A DNA stretch of 64,000 nt from JAGVSR01 sp963750715 (GTDB taxonomy: Bacteria; Pseudomonadota; Alphaproteobacteria; Rhizobiales; Hyphomicrobiaceae). The stretch is from positions 1 through 64,000 of the forward strand of contig CAVVRP010000011.1 in the NCBI GenBank assembly GCA_963750715.1, given 5' to 3'. The notes under the pieces are model-generated. The model was not told the DNA's origin, made no database searches, and saw only the letters and a program-made list of their open reading frames with translations. This document shows positions 62,764 to 64,000 of the stretch, in pieces (position 1 is the first letter of the stretch; each line of letters begins with the position of its first letter). Made by a program: the position numbers and the translations under genes.

Positions 62764-63936
62764 GTGACGACGCGCAAGTCAGTAGATTGCATTCTGGTTG
62801 GCGGAGGACTTTCCAACGCTCTGATCGCACTCGGCTTGCTGCGCGCCCGCCCTGATCTCGACATTTTGATCCTCGAACGCGGCGCAAGCATCGGCGGCAA
62901 CCACACCTGGAGCTTCCATTCCTCGGATATCGAAGCGGAGAACATGGGCCTCGTCGCCCCGCTGATTGTCTACTCCTGGCCCGACCAGGAGGTTCGCTTC
63001 CCGCAGTTCACGCGCATTCTCGATACCGGCTACAATTCCGTCACATCCGACAGGCTTCACGACATCGTGTGTGAGCGGCTGGGCGGTTCAGTCCGCTTCG
63101 GCTGCGATGTGACCGACGTCGGCGCGAACGTCGCACGTCTCGCGACCGGTGAGGAATTCGAGGGCGCGCTCGTGATCGATGGGCGAGGAATGCTGCGCGA
63201 TGGCGCTTGGAAACTGGGATATCAGAAGTTCCTTGGCCTCGAAGTCGAGCTGGAGGCACCATGCGATCAGCCTCGGCCGATCATAATGGACGCGACTGTG
63301 GCGCAGATCGACGGCTATCGCTTCGTCTACACGATGCCGTTCACGCCGACACGCTTGCTGATCGAGGATACCTATTACTCACCAACGGCGGCCCTCGACA
63401 CCGATCGGCTGGAGACTGACGTGCGGGCCTATGCTGCCGAAAAAGGCTGGCGAATAAAGGAGGTCCTGAGGCGGGAAGCGGGGGTCCTCCCGATCGTCCT
63501 GTGGGGCGATATCTCGCGCCTTTGGGGAGAGTTCGATGCGGCGGCGCCGGCGCGTGCCGGTCTGCGCGCATATCTGTTCCACCCGACCACCGGCTACTCG
63601 CTGCCCGATGCGACGCGCCTTGCCGCCCTGATTGCAGGCTTGCGGCGGCTGGACACCCAAACGGTCGCCGCAGCGGTTCGGCGCATGTCCGAGCAGGCCT
63701 GGCAAAGCCGCACTTTCTATCGCATGCTGAACCGCCTGCTTTTCCTCGCCGCCAAGCCGCACCAGCGCGTCGACGTCATGCAGCGGTTCTACACTCTGCC
63801 TGAGGATTTGGTGCGCCGCTTCTATGCGTGCAGCATCACTTCGGTCGACAAGGCCAAAATCCTGATCGGCAGGCCGCCGATTTCCGTTATCAGTGCGCTT
63901 CGAACAGTCGCTGAACCCTCCGCGCCCGCTGCATGA
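62764..63936 (+). CDS. crtY: Lycopene beta-cyclase (CrtY type)
   Basis: 390 residues. GTG start. Dinucleotide motif DCILVGGGLSNALIALGLL (8-26), ILERGASIGGNHTWSFHSSD, and later FVYTMPFTPTRLLIEDTYYS and LFHPTTGYSLPDATRLA, all typical of bacterial CrtY. It forms beta rings on lycopene. Overlaps the next start by four bases (ATGA). Confidence 0.93.
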   Translation: MTTRKSVDCILVGGGLSNALIALGLLRARPDLDILILERGASIGGNHTWSFHSSDIEAENMGLVAPLIVYSWPDQEVRFPQFTRILDTGYNSVTSDRLHDIVCERLGGSVRFGCDVTDVGANVARLATGEEFEGALVIDGRGMLRDGAWKLGYQKFLGLEVELEAPCDQPRPIIMDATVAQIDGYRFVYTMPFTPTRLLIEDTYYSPTAALDTDRLETDVRAYAAEKGWRIKEVLRREAGVLPIVLWGDISRLWGEFDAAAPARAGLRAYLFHPTTGYSLPDATRLAALIAGLRRLDTQTVAAAVRRMSEQAWQSRTFYRMLNRLLFLAAKPHQRVDVMQRFYTLPEDLVRRFYACSITSVDKAKILIGRPPISVISALRTVAEPSAPAA

Positions 63937-64000
63937 CCCAGCCCGATGCCATCGTCACCATGAGCCGTGGGCTCATCGAGCGCGGCTCCAAGAGTTTCGC
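63933..64000 (+). CDS. crtB: Phytoene synthase, 5' end only
   Basis: ATG overlapping the crtY stop (ATGA at 63933-63936). The first codons read MTQPDAIVTMSRGLIERGSK and then SFA, matching the N-terminus of CrtB, where GSKSFA begins the catalytic domain. The remainder lies beyond the window. It condenses two geranylgeranyl diphosphates to phytoene. Confidence 0.7.
   Translation, partial: MTQPDAIVTMSRGLIERGSKSF

Noticed and set aside
1..64000. CRISPR array, tRNA or rRNA genes
   Set aside because: No regularly spaced direct repeats were seen, and no tRNA cloverleaf or rRNA segment was recognised by reading. A dedicated scan could still find a tRNA.

Overview
The window is GC-rich alphaproteobacterial DNA from an anoxygenic phototroph. 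About 37.5-64 kb is part of a photosynthesis gene cluster: bacteriochlorophyll, reaction-centre assembly, carotenoid and regulatory genes. Aerobic cyclase AcsF, 5-aminolevulinate synthase HemA and the PpaA/PpsR regulators point to an aerobic or facultatively aerobic purple bacterium. CrtY beside CrtB suggests cyclised carotenoids. The genus cannot be fixed from sequence alone.

Region 1 (1-37.5 kb) is an accessory cell-surface island. It holds two paralogous secreted proteins in which a galactose-oxidase-like copper-radical oxidase is joined to three lectin-like domains. One of them sits directly upstream of its own type I secretion ABC transporter and membrane-fusion protein. Around these are at least six glycosyltransferase genes (four GT4-type, one GT2/GT4 hybrid, one GT32-like), an alpha-1,3-fucosyltransferase (GT10), three sulfotransferases, two methyltransferases and an AsnB-type amidotransferase. 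A plus-strand set, cysD, cysNC and cysQ, makes the sulfate donor PAPS and removes the by-product PAP. Together they fit synthesis of a fucosylated, methylated and sulfated surface glycan, with secreted oxidases that could bind and oxidise glycans. Remnants of IS66, IS256 and IS3 elements, long gene-poor gaps, an in-gene tandem duplication and a 0.3-kb duplicated upstream element show the island has been rearranged.

Region 2 (37.9-53.7 kb, minus strand) is bchFNBHLM-lhaA-puhABC-orf-acsF-puhE-hemA, mostly with overlapping or nearly overlapping genes. Region 3 (54.1-60.5 kb, plus strand) is ppaA-ppsR-bchG-bch2-bchP-orf. Region 4 holds dxs (minus) diverging from crtY-crtB (plus, crtB cut by the window end). 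PpsR/CrtJ-type sites (TGT-N12-ACA or one mismatch) lie before bchF, hemA and bchG and between dxs and crtY, each with a third half-site at fixed spacing.

Four otherwise well-conserved genes (the second oxidase, a GT4 gene, lhaA and bchG) are each out of frame by what looks like one extra base. This is either sequence error or real decay, and it decides whether the strain as sequenced could make bacteriochlorophyll.
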